Shown: in pieces, positions 54,214 to 63,898 of the stretch
Numbering within the stretch: the first letter of the stretch is position 1
Layout of the letters: every line of letters starts with the position of its first letter
Source of the DNA: DASRFR01 sp035651455
Lineage (GTDB): Bacteria; Acidobacteriota; Terriglobia; Terriglobales; Acidobacteriaceae
Assembly: GCA_035651455.1 (NCBI GenBank)
Contig: DASRFR010000050.1
Coordinates: 1-64,000, forward strand
Direction of reading: 5' to 3'
Length of the DNA: 64,000 bases
Position numbers and translations under genes: made by a program
Notes under the pieces: generated by a model
What the model saw: the letters and a program-made list of their open reading frames with translations, nothing else
Told to the model about the DNA's origin: nothing
Databases searched by the model: none

Positions 54214-55050
54214 GTGCCGCTATTCCGCACGCAAACTGAACTCGAGAACGACGAGATCTCCGATTCCAGGTCGGAACTGATCGCGTCCGGCGAACTCCCG
54301 AAACCCATTCACATCCACACCTACGGCACTCTCAGCCGCCTGCGATCGTATTTCATTTTCGATCCGCTGATCTGGCTATACACGGTGATCCTGGGCCTGT
54401 TCGCCGTCCCCGTGTCGCTATTCGGGGACCGCGAACGGATCTTGCACGATTTTGCCCGGGCATGGTCCTGGCTGATTATGAAGACGATCGGCTCACCGGT
54501 GAGGGTTCACGGGCTGGAGAAGATCGATAGCCGGAAGACTCATGTCTATGCAGTGAACCACGCATCGGCGCTCGATATTCCGATCCTCTACGTCAATCTT
54601 CCATTTCAATTTCGCATCGCATTTAAGAGCGAACTGCTTTCGTACCCGATCGTAGGATGGCATTTGAAGCGTTCGGGACAAATCTGCATTAACCAGCAGA
54701 ACCCGGCAGCATCGATCGGCAGCGTGCGCTCCGCTCTCAAAAGTCTGAAAGCAGGAATGCCACTGGTTATTTTTCCCGAAGGTGGCCGCACTCCAGACGG
54801 TCACATCAAGCCGTTTATGCCAGGTGCATTCTTTCTGGCGATCAAGGCGCAAGTGGATATCGTTCCAGTCGCGCTGGTGGGCACTTATGAACTGCTTCCC
54901 ATGGACACCTACCACATAAAACCGCGGCCTCTGGAGATGCGGGTAGGCGAGCCGATTTCAACCGCGGGCTATAACGTCCGCGAGATGGACGCGCTCTCCA
55001 TCAAGGTGCAAAAGGCGATCGAGGCCTTATACCAGAAGCGGACAGCCTAG
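54214..55050 (+). CDS. plsC: 1-acylglycerol-3-phosphate acyltransferase (PlsC family)
   Basis: 278 residues. It makes phosphatidic acid from lysophosphatidate. A short N-terminal tail and one or two hydrophobic segments (WLYTVILGLFAVPVSLFG) are followed by motif I NHASALD (HX4D), motif III FPEGGR and VDIVPVALVGTYELLP. The GTG start 4 bp after folC is my choice; the frame stays open into folC, so a longer overlapping start cannot be excluded. Probably co-transcribed with folC. Confidence 0.88.
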   Translation: MPLFRTQTELENDEISDSRSELIASGELPKPIHIHTYGTLSRLRSYFIFDPLIWLYTVILGLFAVPVSLFGDRERILHDFARAWSWLIMKTIGSPVRVHGLEKIDSRKTHVYAVNHASALDIPILYVNLPFQFRIAFKSELLSYPIVGWHLKRSGQICINQQNPAASIGSVRSALKSLKAGMPLVIFPEGGRTPDGHIKPFMPGAFFLAIKAQVDIVPVALVGTYELLPMDTYHIKPRPLEMRVGEPISTAGYNVREMDALSIKVQKAIEALYQKRTA

Positions 55051-55130
55051 GCCGAAAAACTCTTTGCGCGTTTGACCCTCTTCCAGCGCTTCAATAAACT
55101 GAAAAGATTCAGTGAAATACAAGGTTCTCT

Positions 55131-57104
55131 ATGTCTGAAGGTGTGCAGGTTTCGGCTGAAAACAAAATTCAGGTTAAGCTTCCCGACGGCAGCGTGAAAG
55201 AAGTGCCCAAAGGTACGACTCCGCTCGAAGTCGCTAAGTCTATCAGCCCGCGGCTCGCCGATGCCGCCTTAGTAGCAAAGACCAACGGCGACCTCATCGA
55301 TCTCACGCGCCCTCTGGAAAAAGATACCGGCCTGCGCATTTTGACCGAACGAGATCCCGAAGCGCTCGAGGTATTCCGCCATTCTTCCGCCCACTTGCTG
55401 GCGGCGGCCGTTCTGGAGTTGTTCCCCGAAACCAAGCTCGGACATGGCCCGGCTACCGAGAGCGGTTTTTTTTATGACTTCTACCGTCCGACGCCGTTTA
55501 CTCCGGACGATCTCCAGAAGATCGAAAAAAAGATGGAAGAGCTGGTGCAGCAGAACATCCCTTACGCCCGCGAGTTCCTGCCCCGCGATCAGGGCCTGCA
55601 GGAGTTCAAAAAAGAGGGCGACTTCATGAAGTGCCACTTCATCGAGCAATTCACCAGGGCCGATGAAAAGATTTCCATTTACCGCACCGGCAAGTTCACC
55701 GATTTTTGCCGGGGTCCGCACATTCCGTCGACCGGGAAAATCAGGGCTTTCAAGCTGCTGAATATAGCCGGCGCCTACTGGCTGGGTGACGAGAAAAATC
55801 CCCAGTTACAGAGGATTTACGGGACGTCTTTCTATTCGAAAAAGGATCTCGACCAGTTCCTTCATCAGCAGGAAGAGGCGAAGAAGCGCGACCATCGCGT
55901 GCTCGGTCAGCAACTCGATTTGTTTTCCATCCAGGAACTCGCGGGACCGGGCCTGATCTTCTGGCATCCCAAGGGCGGGATCATCCGCAAGCAGATGGAA
56001 GACTGGATGCGCGACGAGTACATCAAGCGGGAATACTCGCTCGTCTACACCCCGCACGTGATGCGCAAGCAGTTGTGGCAGACCTCAGGCCACGAAGGTT
56101 ATTACGCTCAGAACATGTTCGACGTGATGGAACTCGACGATGCCGAGTACCGATTGAAACCGATGAACTGCCCGGGGCATATCCTCATTTACCGCGATTC
56201 GCTGAAATCGTACCGCGACTTGCCGGTGCGTTTTGGCGAACTGGGAACGGTTTATCGCTACGAACGTTCGGGCGTAATGCACGGACTGATGCGGGTTCGC
56301 GGATTTACCCAGGACGATGCCCACATCTTCTGTACTCCTGAGCAGATCGAAGACGAGATTGCCGGGTGCCTGGATTTCGCGCTCGAAGTACTGAAGGATT
56401 TCGGTTTCGACCAGTTCCAGACAGAGCTTTCTACCTGGAGTCCGAATGACCGCCAGAATTTCGTCGGCAGCGAAGATCAGTGGAATTTGGCCACGCGCTC
56501 GCTGGAGAAGGTGCTCAAGAGCCGCAACATCGAATACAAAACGATTCCGGGCGAAGCCGCTTTTTATGGACCGAAGATTGACATCAAGCTGGTTGACGCC
56601 ATCGGGCGCTTGTGGCAGCTCTCCACTGTACAGTTCGATTTCAATCTGCCCGCGCGCTTCGGTCTGGAATACGTGGCTGAAGACGGCAGCCGCAAGCAGC
56701 CTCTAATGGTGCACCGGGCCTTATTCGGTTCGGTCGAGCGTTTCTTCGGGGTGCTGATCGAGCACTATGCCGGCGCGTTTCCGGTGTGGCTTGCGCCGGT
56801 GCAGGTGGTGATGATTCCCATCGCCGAGCGCCACGCCGAGTATGCCAACAAAGTCGCGGCACAGCTGAAGGAAGCCGGTGTTCGCGTCCACGTGGATGCG
56901 CGCAATGAAAAGATGAACGCCAAGATCCGCGAACATGCCTTGCAGAAAGTCCCTTTTCTGCTCGTGGTCGGCGACAAGGAGGCCCAGGCCAACAAAGTGA
57001 ATGTCCGCACTCGGGGCAAAGAGAAGACCGAAGACATGCCGACGCTGGATTTCGCGGAGAAGATCAAAGAGCTGATCGCAGAAAAAAAACCACATCTGGA
57101 CTGA
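55131..57104 (+). CDS. thrS: Threonyl-tRNA synthetase
   Basis: 657 residues with the full set of domains. TGS (about 10-70; IQVKLPDGSVKEVPKGTTP). Editing domain with HSSAH and FCRGPHIPSTG carrying the HxxxH and CxxxH zinc-type ligands. Class II core with the zinc ligand region LKPMNCPGH, motif 2 near VYRYERSG and motif 3 region MVHRALFGSVERFFG. Anticodon-binding C-terminus. Normal length. It lies 80 bp after plsC. Confidence 0.98.
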   Translation: MSEGVQVSAENKIQVKLPDGSVKEVPKGTTPLEVAKSISPRLADAALVAKTNGDLIDLTRPLEKDTGLRILTERDPEALEVFRHSSAHLLAAAVLELFPETKLGHGPATESGFFYDFYRPTPFTPDDLQKIEKKMEELVQQNIPYAREFLPRDQGLQEFKKEGDFMKCHFIEQFTRADEKISIYRTGKFTDFCRGPHIPSTGKIRAFKLLNIAGAYWLGDEKNPQLQRIYGTSFYSKKDLDQFLHQQEEAKKRDHRVLGQQLDLFSIQELAGPGLIFWHPKGGIIRKQMEDWMRDEYIKREYSLVYTPHVMRKQLWQTSGHEGYYAQNMFDVMELDDAEYRLKPMNCPGHILIYRDSLKSYRDLPVRFGELGTVYRYERSGVMHGLMRVRGFTQDDAHIFCTPEQIEDEIAGCLDFALEVLKDFGFDQFQTELSTWSPNDRQNFVGSEDQWNLATRSLEKVLKSRNIEYKTIPGEAAFYGPKIDIKLVDAIGRLWQLSTVQFDFNLPARFGLEYVAEDGSRKQPLMVHRALFGSVERFFGVLIEHYAGAFPVWLAPVQVVMIPIAERHAEYANKVAAQLKEAGVRVHVDARNEKMNAKIREHALQKVPFLLVVGDKEAQANKVNVRTRGKEKTEDMPTLDFAEKIKELIAEKKPHLD

Positions 57105-57229
57105 AGCGGCCGCGAACAACCGGCCACTCTCTCAATGGCACCAGCAGATAGGGACAGCGCTCCTCCCTGTCAGTACATCGTATGCAGCTGCCGCTGCCCT
57201 ACATTCACACGCAGTTGTAGTATGTCCTC

Positions 57230-58759
57230 GTGCACCCGCTGACCCACAAGGTCCTGGAAAACGTTAGGCAGGATGAACTGCTTTGTGCGGGCGACCGTGT
57301 TGGTGTTGCCGTGTCGGGCGGCATCGATTCCGTGGCTCTGTTGCGCATTCTGCTCGAACTCCGGACAGAGCTGGGCATTGTCCTGTCGGTGGTTCACGTC
57401 AATCACAAGCTGCGAGCGGCTGAATCCGACGCTGACGAAGCATTCGTGGCATCACTTGCGCGGGAACATGATCTTGCCATTCACGTAACCCGGGCGGATG
57501 TGGCCCGGCACGCCTCAGAGCGGCATATTAGTTTAGAAACGGCTGCCCGGGAAACTCGCTACAAGTACTTCGCCGAACTGCTGCGGGCTGACAATCTCGA
57601 CAAAATCGCCACCGGGCATACGCTGGACGATCAAGCCGAAACCGTCTTGATGCGTGTGATTCGCGGTACGGGCATGCGAGGTCTGGGGGCGATTCATCCG
57701 CACCTTCAATTAGAAGATCAGCCCGGGGAAATCGTCCGCCCGCTGCTTGCGACCCGTCGCTGTGCGCTGGAGCAGCAGTTGCGTGATCTGGGGCAGTTCT
57801 GGCGCGAGGATTCGAGCAACCAGGATCCTGCGTTCACAAGGAACCGTGTGCGGCACCGGCTGATGCCTCTGCTGGAGCACGAATTCAATCCGAGCATTGC
57901 CGAGAGACTCTCAGAATTGGCGCAGATCGCGCGGGCTGAGGAGGACTACTGGGACAGCGAGGCCGAGGGCTGGATGGGCACAGCAGTGCAGTGGTTCGAT
58001 GCTCGACAGGCCAGCCCGGCGTCCAGCTCCTTGGTGCAAATAAAAGGGCTTCCGTCCGCAGGTAAGACAAGCGATCCGCAAATGGAGGAACCTGGTGGCA
58101 GTCGTGACGATGTGCCGCACAGCGCTGCCCTGAACCTGCATTGGCTACTCTCTGAACCCCTGGCGTTGCAGCGCAGAGTCATCAAAAGCATCGCGGAGGA
58201 AACCGGATTTCCCATCGAGTTCAGGCATGTGGAAGAGGTCCTGCGTTTTGCGGCTCACAGTGCGGCCCACGGCAAGGAAATCTCTCTGCCGCGCGGTTGG
58301 AAGGCGTTCCGCGAGGAGGATCTCCTCATTTTCCAGGCGCCCGAACCAGGGGAGCCGAAGCAAGCCGATTTCGAGTATCGGATCACAATCCCTGGGGAGC
58401 TTTACATTCCCGAGGCGGAGATCCGGTTGCAAACTCTGCAGATCATTTCCCGCGAAGCGGCAGCACGGTATAATCCCGATCAATTGCTCAATCCGGCGTT
58501 GCTGGAACATGAGTTGGTCGTGCGCAACTGGCGACCGGGAGACCGATTCTGGCCAGCGCACACGAAATCTGCAAAGAAGTTGAAAGAGCTCCTGCAGGAT
58601 CGCCATGTGAGCGGTCCCGCAAAAAGGCACTGGCCGATCATCTTAAGCGGCAAACAGATCGTGTGGGTACCGGGATTCGCCGTAGCGACGGAATTCCGGG
58701 CGGTCGAGGGCGCGAAACAAGCAGTTCTGATTCGCGAAGTGGCCGAAGAAGGCATTTAG
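57230..58759 (+). CDS. tilS: tRNA(Ile)-lysidine synthase
   Basis: 509 residues. It modifies C34 of tRNA-Ile(CAU) to lysidine. The PP-loop AVSGGIDSVALLRIL is near residue 28. GHTLDDQAETVLMRVIRGTG is typical and is given here in part (TLDDQAETVLMRVIRG). A C-terminal TilS domain ends near KRHWPIILSGKQIVWVPG. GTG start without a strong ribosome binding site. First of the conserved tilS-hpt-ftsH cluster. Confidence 0.95.
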   Translation: MHPLTHKVLENVRQDELLCAGDRVGVAVSGGIDSVALLRILLELRTELGIVLSVVHVNHKLRAAESDADEAFVASLAREHDLAIHVTRADVARHASERHISLETAARETRYKYFAELLRADNLDKIATGHTLDDQAETVLMRVIRGTGMRGLGAIHPHLQLEDQPGEIVRPLLATRRCALEQQLRDLGQFWREDSSNQDPAFTRNRVRHRLMPLLEHEFNPSIAERLSELAQIARAEEDYWDSEAEGWMGTAVQWFDARQASPASSSLVQIKGLPSAGKTSDPQMEEPGGSRDDVPHSAALNLHWLLSEPLALQRRVIKSIAEETGFPIEFRHVEEVLRFAAHSAAHGKEISLPRGWKAFREEDLLIFQAPEPGEPKQADFEYRITIPGELYIPEAEIRLQTLQIISREAAARYNPDQLLNPALLEHELVVRNWRPGDRFWPAHTKSAKKLKELLQDRHVSGPAKRHWPIILSGKQIVWVPGFAVATEFRAVEGAKQAVLIREVAEEGI

Positions 58760-58826
58760 CACTTGGCACTCAGCATTGAGGCAGTCGAATTTGCGGACAG
58801 GCCCTGCACTCAACGCTGGTTGCTAA

Positions 58827-59399
58827 ATGCTAACTGCTAAATCAGCCCTGAGCCCATCCGCCAACGCGCCGCAACTTCGCCCCGTGATTGCGTCCGAGCA
58901 GATCGATAAGCGAGTCAAGGAACTGGCCCGCCACATCTCCGACGATTATCGCGGGAAGACTCTGCACGTGTTGGCGGTGCTGGAGAACGGCTTCATGTTC
59001 GCCGCGGACCTGGTTCGCGCGCTCGAAGTCCCCGTCATTTGCCAGTTCATCAAGCCCCGCTACAGCCGCAAGCAGGACGGCGGCTACGAAGTGGTGGAGA
59101 TTTTCTTCAGCCAGGAGGCCGATATCCACGACCAGCACGTGCTGGTCGTCGAGGGGCTCGTGCACTCCGGCGTGACAGGCGAGTTTCTCATCAACAACTT
59201 ACGGGCGCGCGGCGCCGCGTCCGTAAAGCTGGCAGCTCTGCTCGACCGCCAGTCAGCCCGGCGCGTGGCCTTGCAACCCGACTATTTTGGCTTTCTGGTG
59301 GACGACACTTACCTGATCGGCTATGGTCTTGGGGAGCCCCAGCAAACGGGAAGGAATTTACCCTACTTGACGTCTGCCCGGCCCGTCGCCGTGACCTAA
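58827..59399 (+). CDS. hpt: Hypoxanthine phosphoribosyltransferase-like protein with altered catalytic motif
   Basis: 190 residues. It lies between tilS and ftsH, where hpt is expected, and keeps the family blocks LHVLAVLENGFMFAADLVRA, DYFGFLVDDTYLIGYGLGE and RNLPYL. The PRPP-binding/catalytic loop, normally VEDIxDTG, reads VVEGLVHSGVT: the second acid and the catalytic Asp are replaced by Gly and His. Activity as a purine salvage enzyme is therefore doubtful, and it may bind nucleotides as a regulator. The start lies in a repeat-like AT-rich stretch; GTG at 58884 is an alternative. Confidence 0.82.
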   Translation: MLTAKSALSPSANAPQLRPVIASEQIDKRVKELARHISDDYRGKTLHVLAVLENGFMFAADLVRALEVPVICQFIKPRYSRKQDGGYEVVEIFFSQEADIHDQHVLVVEGLVHSGVTGEFLINNLRARGAASVKLAALLDRQSARRVALQPDYFGFLVDDTYLIGYGLGEPQQTGRNLPYLTSARPVAVT

Positions 59400-59555
59400 G
59401 TTACTGAAATAACGCCCACAGTTTTCTGTCTGGAACGGGTAGAATGAAAGTCTGCGGCAACTAGAGATCGAAATCCAATCGCCGGCATCTAAATACAGCA
59501 GCGGTGGAACCCGCGCCTATATACCTGTGAGCGCTGGTCTAATGGGAGTTTCTGA

Positions 59556-61466
59556 GTGAATTCAACAGTCAAAACGGTGGTGTTCTGGCTGGTCATCGTG
59601 CTTTCCGCCTTTCTGTTATGGCAGGTGGTCAAAGCGGGTGGCGCGGGGCAAAAAGAAAAGGAGATTAACTTCTCCCAATTCATGTCTGACGTGGATCACG
59701 GCAATGTCCGGGAAGTCACGATCACGGGGATGGAAGTCAAGGGCAAGTATGCCGACAACTCCGTGTTTCACACGACGGTTCCGGTCAATTACCCGGACAT
59801 GATCAAGGCCCTCGAGAGCAAGAACGTCACTATCACGTTTCGCGATATCAGCAATGGGAGTTGGCCGACTTGGCTGCTGAACCTGGCGCCGCTTATTTTG
59901 CTCGCGGCCTTATGGTTCTTCATGATCCGGCAAATGCAGACCGGCGGGAACAAGGCATTGTCCTTCGGCAAGAGCCGGGCGCGTCTGCTGTCAATGCAGC
60001 AAAAGAAGGTCACGTTTAAAGATGTTGCTGGAGTCGACGAAGCCAAGGAAGAGCTGCGCGAGATCATTGAGTTCCTGCGCGAGGCGCAGAAGTTTCAAAA
60101 GTTAGGTGGACGCATCCCCAAGGGAGTTCTGCTGGTCGGACCTCCCGGAACCGGTAAGACCCTTCTGGCCAGGGCGGTCGCCGGCGAAGCGAATGTTCCG
60201 TTCTTTTCCATCTCGGGTTCGGATTTCGTAGAGATGTTCGTCGGCGTGGGCGCGAGCCGCGTCCGCGATTTGTTCGAGCAGGGCAAGAAGAATGCCCCCT
60301 GCATTATCTTCATTGACGAGATCGACGCAGTTGGCCGGCATCGTGGAGCTGGCTTGGGCGGCGGTCACGATGAGCGCGAGCAAACTCTGAACCAGTTGCT
60401 GGTGGAAATGGATGGCTTCGAATCCAATGAAGGCGTCATTTTGATGGCTGCGACCAACCGGCCTGACGTTCTCGACCCAGCATTGCTTCGTCCCGGACGT
60501 TTCGATCGCCGCGTGGTGGTGAATCGTCCCGACGTGCGCGGACGCGAAGAGATTCTGCGCGTGCACACCCGCAAGATTCCTCTCGCGGAAGATGTCGATC
60601 TTTCCGTTCTGGCTCGCGGCACCCCCGGTTTTTCTGGCGCCGATCTTGCCAACATGGTGAACGAAGCCGCTCTCGGCGCTGCAAGGCAAAACCGCAAGGC
60701 GGTTTTGCAGTACGACTTCGAGATCGCCAAAGATAAAGTGCTGATGGGAGTGGAGCGCAAATCCCTCATCCTTACGGAAGAGGAAAAGAAAGTCACCGCG
60801 TTTCACGAGGCCGGTCACGCACTGGTGGCTGCCAAGCTGCCCAACTCCGACCCGTTGCACAAGGTGACGATTATTCCCCGGGGCATGGCCTTGGGCGTGA
60901 CCATGCAGTTGCCCATCGACGACAAGCACAACTACACCAAGGATTATCTCGAGACCACCATAGCTATCATGATGGGGGGCCGTTTGGCGGAAGAGATCTT
61001 CCTGAACCAGATGAGCACCGGCGCCGGGAACGACATCGAGCGTGCCACGGAAATGGCGCGCAAAATGGTTTGCGAATGGGGCATGAGCGAACTGGGGCCT
61101 CTGACGTTCGGCAAGAAAGAAGAGCAGATCTTCCTCGGACGCGAGATTAATCAACATCGCGATTACAGCGAGGCGACCGCCATTCAGATCGATGAGCAGG
61201 TCCGCGGGCTAGTCAACCAGGGCTATCAAACGGCTCGCTCGGTTCTGGAACAGAATCGTGAAGTTCTGCACCGCATTGCGGAAGCGCTGCTGGAGCGTGA
61301 AGTGCTGGATGCGAACGAGATCAAAATGCTGATCGAGGGAAAGCAACTGCCGCCGCTCAAACCGATCCCGCCGAAGAACGACGATGGCGTGCAGCAGGTG
61401 CTGAAGCCGGAGCCGGGCCGGTCGCCGGGAATCGCTAAGGGTGGCGAGTCTCCGGCGCGGGCGTAG
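59556..61466 (+). CDS. ftsH: ATP-dependent zinc metalloprotease FtsH
   Basis: 636 residues. Membrane AAA+ protease that removes damaged and regulatory membrane proteins. Two membrane helices (about 6-25 and 104-124) flank a periplasmic domain. AAA+ with Walker A GPPGTGKTLLAR, Walker B IIFIDEIDAVG and the SRH LLRPGRFDRRV. Zinc site HEAGH near 421. The C-terminus is short and disordered. GTG start with GGGAG about 7 nt upstream. Last gene of the tilS-hpt-ftsH cluster. Confidence 0.98.
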   Translation: MNSTVKTVVFWLVIVLSAFLLWQVVKAGGAGQKEKEINFSQFMSDVDHGNVREVTITGMEVKGKYADNSVFHTTVPVNYPDMIKALESKNVTITFRDISNGSWPTWLLNLAPLILLAALWFFMIRQMQTGGNKALSFGKSRARLLSMQQKKVTFKDVAGVDEAKEELREIIEFLREAQKFQKLGGRIPKGVLLVGPPGTGKTLLARAVAGEANVPFFSISGSDFVEMFVGVGASRVRDLFEQGKKNAPCIIFIDEIDAVGRHRGAGLGGGHDEREQTLNQLLVEMDGFESNEGVILMAATNRPDVLDPALLRPGRFDRRVVVNRPDVRGREEILRVHTRKIPLAEDVDLSVLARGTPGFSGADLANMVNEAALGAARQNRKAVLQYDFEIAKDKVLMGVERKSLILTEEEKKVTAFHEAGHALVAAKLPNSDPLHKVTIIPRGMALGVTMQLPIDDKHNYTKDYLETTIAIMMGGRLAEEIFLNQMSTGAGNDIERATEMARKMVCEWGMSELGPLTFGKKEEQIFLGREINQHRDYSEATAIQIDEQVRGLVNQGYQTARSVLEQNREVLHRIAEALLEREVLDANEIKMLIEGKQLPPLKPIPPKNDDGVQQVLKPEPGRSPGIAKGGESPARA

Positions 61467-61502
61467 AACACCTCTAAGCTAAAAGTTTTGAGCTTCTGGA
61501 TC

Positions 61503-61534
61503 GGGCGGCTTTTAAAAAGGGCCGCCCATTTTTT
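61503..61534 (+). terminator. Rho-independent terminator after ftsH
   Basis: The stem GGGCGGC / GCCGCCC with an A/T-rich loop is followed by six T. Confidence 0.88.
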
Positions 61535-61662
61535 ACAACGCATCTGTCCACTTCTTTCAACCACACATCTCCGCCGGTATGCGTTTCTCGTATTCTCTCC
61601 CAGGCTTCTCGATAGACGCTTGGCGTCCTTACTGTTAGACTGGCGCGCTCCGCGAGGACACT

Positions 61663-63438
61663 ATGCGCCATGCTTATGTTTTCCTCACGTTACTTGTCCT
61701 GATAAGTATCGGAATCGCACAAACGCCGGCTGCGCAACCCGCTGACACTCCGAAGCCGGTCGACCTGATCTGGGGCGCCAAGATACCCATGCGCGATGGC
61801 GTGAAATTGAATGCCAGCATCTATCGGCCACACGCTCAGAAAGATCCGCTGCCCGTTATCTTCGAACTCACGCCGTACATTAGCGACACCTACCACAACC
61901 GCGCCTACTACTTTTCCCAGCACGGCTATGTGTTCGCGCTGGTGGACGTGCGCGGGCGAGGCAATTCGGAGGGCAAATTCAATCCTTTTTTCCAGGAGCC
62001 GCAAGACGGGCATGACGTAGTCGAGTGGCTTGCCACGCAATCCTGGTGCAATGGCAAAGTCACGATGTGGGGCGGATCCTATGCCGGTTTCGACCAGTGG
62101 CTAACCCTTCGCGAAGAGCCGCCTCATTTGGCGACCGTCGTCCCGGTCGCTTCGGCACATGCCGGTGTCGATTTTCCGATGTTCCGCAACATTTTTGCGC
62201 CTTATGACATGCAGTGGTTAACCATGACCAGCGGGGTTACGGGTAATGACAACTTGTTCGGCGAGTCCTCGTTCTGGATTGAGAAATTTCGACAGCTGTA
62301 CCTGGAGCATCGGGCCTTCAAAGATCTCGATGCCATCGTAGGCAATCCCTCGCCGATTTTTCAGCAATGGATTGCGCATCCCGCGAGCGACTCTTTATGG
62401 GGAACCCTGAGCCTTACCCCCGAACAGTACAAAGCCATACATATTCCGATTCTCACCATTACCGGGCACTATGATGGCGATCAGCCCGGCGCCATGACTT
62501 ACTACCGCAATCACATGAAGTATGGAACGGAATCCGCAAAGGCAGAGCACTACCTGATCATTGGTCCCTGGGACCATGCCGGCACGCGCACTCCCAAGAA
62601 GGAAGTAGGTGGGCTGACCTTCGGGGAGGCCAGCATGCTCGACATGAACAAGCTTCACACAGACTGGTATGACTGGCGGTTGAAGAATGGTTCGAAACCC
62701 GACTTCCTGAAGAAGCGTGTTGCCTACTACGTGATGGGCGCGGACCAATGGAAGTATGCCGACAATCTGGAGAGCATTTCTAACTCCACGCTGACGTACT
62801 ATCTCGATTCGAAGCAGGGCCAGGCCAATGATGTTACTAACTCCGGCAGTCTAGGCGAGCAAAAACCGGCAAACTCTACACCGGACCAATATGTGTACGA
62901 TCCCCTGGATGCGCGGCCCTCGGATCTGGAGAAAGAAGAGGCGAAGAACTATCTCACCGACCAGCGGTACGCTCTCAACCTCTTCGGCAATGGCGTGGTG
63001 TATCACTCCGCGCCGTTTGCGCATGACACTGAAATCTCGGGATTTCCCAAACTTACAGTCTGGGTTGCCATGGATGTTCCCGACACCGACTTGCAAGTGA
63101 ACCTTTACGAGATCCTTCCGGATGGAACCAGCATTCAACTTACGGGCGACCAGATGCGGGCTCGTTATCGCCAGTCACCGAGCCGCGAGCAACTGGTTAA
63201 GGCAGGAGAAGTAGACGAGTATGTTTTTGATGCCTTCACCTTCTTCTCGCGCCGCATCGCGAAGGGTAGTCGCCTGCGCCTGGTCCTGACCTCGCCTAAT
63301 ACCATTTACCTGGAGAAGAACTATAACAGCGGAGGCGTAGTCGCGAATGAAACCTCCAAGGATGCCCGCACTGCGCACCTCACTATCTACCACGACGCGG
63401 AACACCCGAGTCGCCTGGAACTGCCGGTTGTGAGGTAA
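61663..63438 (+). CDS. Exported CocE/NonD (X-Pro dipeptidyl-peptidase type) hydrolase
   Basis: 591 residues with a signal peptide (VFLTLLVLISIGIAQT). Alpha/beta hydrolase domain with the oxyanion/nucleophile segment WGGSYAGF (Ser), Asp in TGHYDGD and His in GPWDHAG, a helical cap, and a C-terminal jelly-roll beta domain (about 400-585). The family hydrolyses esters, beta-lactams or N-acyl/X-Pro bonds, and the substrate cannot be inferred. Single gene after the ftsH terminator. Confidence 0.9.
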   Translation: MRHAYVFLTLLVLISIGIAQTPAAQPADTPKPVDLIWGAKIPMRDGVKLNASIYRPHAQKDPLPVIFELTPYISDTYHNRAYYFSQHGYVFALVDVRGRGNSEGKFNPFFQEPQDGHDVVEWLATQSWCNGKVTMWGGSYAGFDQWLTLREEPPHLATVVPVASAHAGVDFPMFRNIFAPYDMQWLTMTSGVTGNDNLFGESSFWIEKFRQLYLEHRAFKDLDAIVGNPSPIFQQWIAHPASDSLWGTLSLTPEQYKAIHIPILTITGHYDGDQPGAMTYYRNHMKYGTESAKAEHYLIIGPWDHAGTRTPKKEVGGLTFGEASMLDMNKLHTDWYDWRLKNGSKPDFLKKRVAYYVMGADQWKYADNLESISNSTLTYYLDSKQGQANDVTNSGSLGEQKPANSTPDQYVYDPLDARPSDLEKEEAKNYLTDQRYALNLFGNGVVYHSAPFAHDTEISGFPKLTVWVAMDVPDTDLQVNLYEILPDGTSIQLTGDQMRARYRQSPSREQLVKAGEVDEYVFDAFTFFSRRIAKGSRLRLVLTSPNTIYLEKNYNSGGVVANETSKDARTAHLTIYHDAEHPSRLELPVVR

Positions 63439-63898
63439 GCGTTCGGGTAGCGACAAGCGCCTCCCATTCCAAGTGGGAGCATGCTTCTGAGGCCCTCTGC
63501 CGGATTTGTGAGAACCTTGCCCGGCAGGTATACCGTCTGTCGACTCTCCCGGAATGCAGGGTTCGAGCGGCTCTGAAAGCAAGTACGCGCACGCGCCCTA
63601 ACCTCGGCTCCGCCTTTGAATCCGTCGCAACTCCCGCCGCATCAATCACTTGTTCCGCTCCCGACTTGACGCAAGAACCATGCCAAACCCTATAATCCTT
63701 GCTCACGGTTCTCATCCTGACACGTCCAAACTTTGCAAACCCGAATAAGGTAAGGCTCTGGAACGAGGGGTTGCAGAGGACAAAGAGACAATGCCGGCCG
63801 ATGCGTGGGCAGTACCCTTTGCGGTTGGCGAGTGTTCTTACCCGAAGCCGAGGGTGGAACGGGACAATACAGCGCACGACCCCGCCAAAAGGGGCAAG
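63439..63898 (+). other. Intergenic region and leader of the ECF sigma factor gene
   Basis: No gene is recognised on either strand apart from a possible in-frame extension of the sigma factor from an ATG at 63791. It holds the candidate promoter at 63666-63696. Confidence 0.5.
63666..63696 (+). promoter_or_regulatory. Candidate sigma-70 promoter of the ECF sigma gene
   Basis: TTGACG, a 19-bp spacer, then a perfect TATAAT. The spacer is a little long. It would give a leader of about 195 nt before the preferred start. Confidence 0.5.

Noticed and set aside
60102..61157. Long minus-strand open frame opposite ftsH (351 codons)
   Set aside because: It lies wholly inside a certain FtsH gene, has no ribosome binding site or family motif, and its His-rich composition is what reverse reading of FtsH codons gives.
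63461..63479. Inverted repeat CTCCCA / TGGGAG after the CocE-type gene
   Set aside because: Short stem with no T run; not convincing as a terminator.
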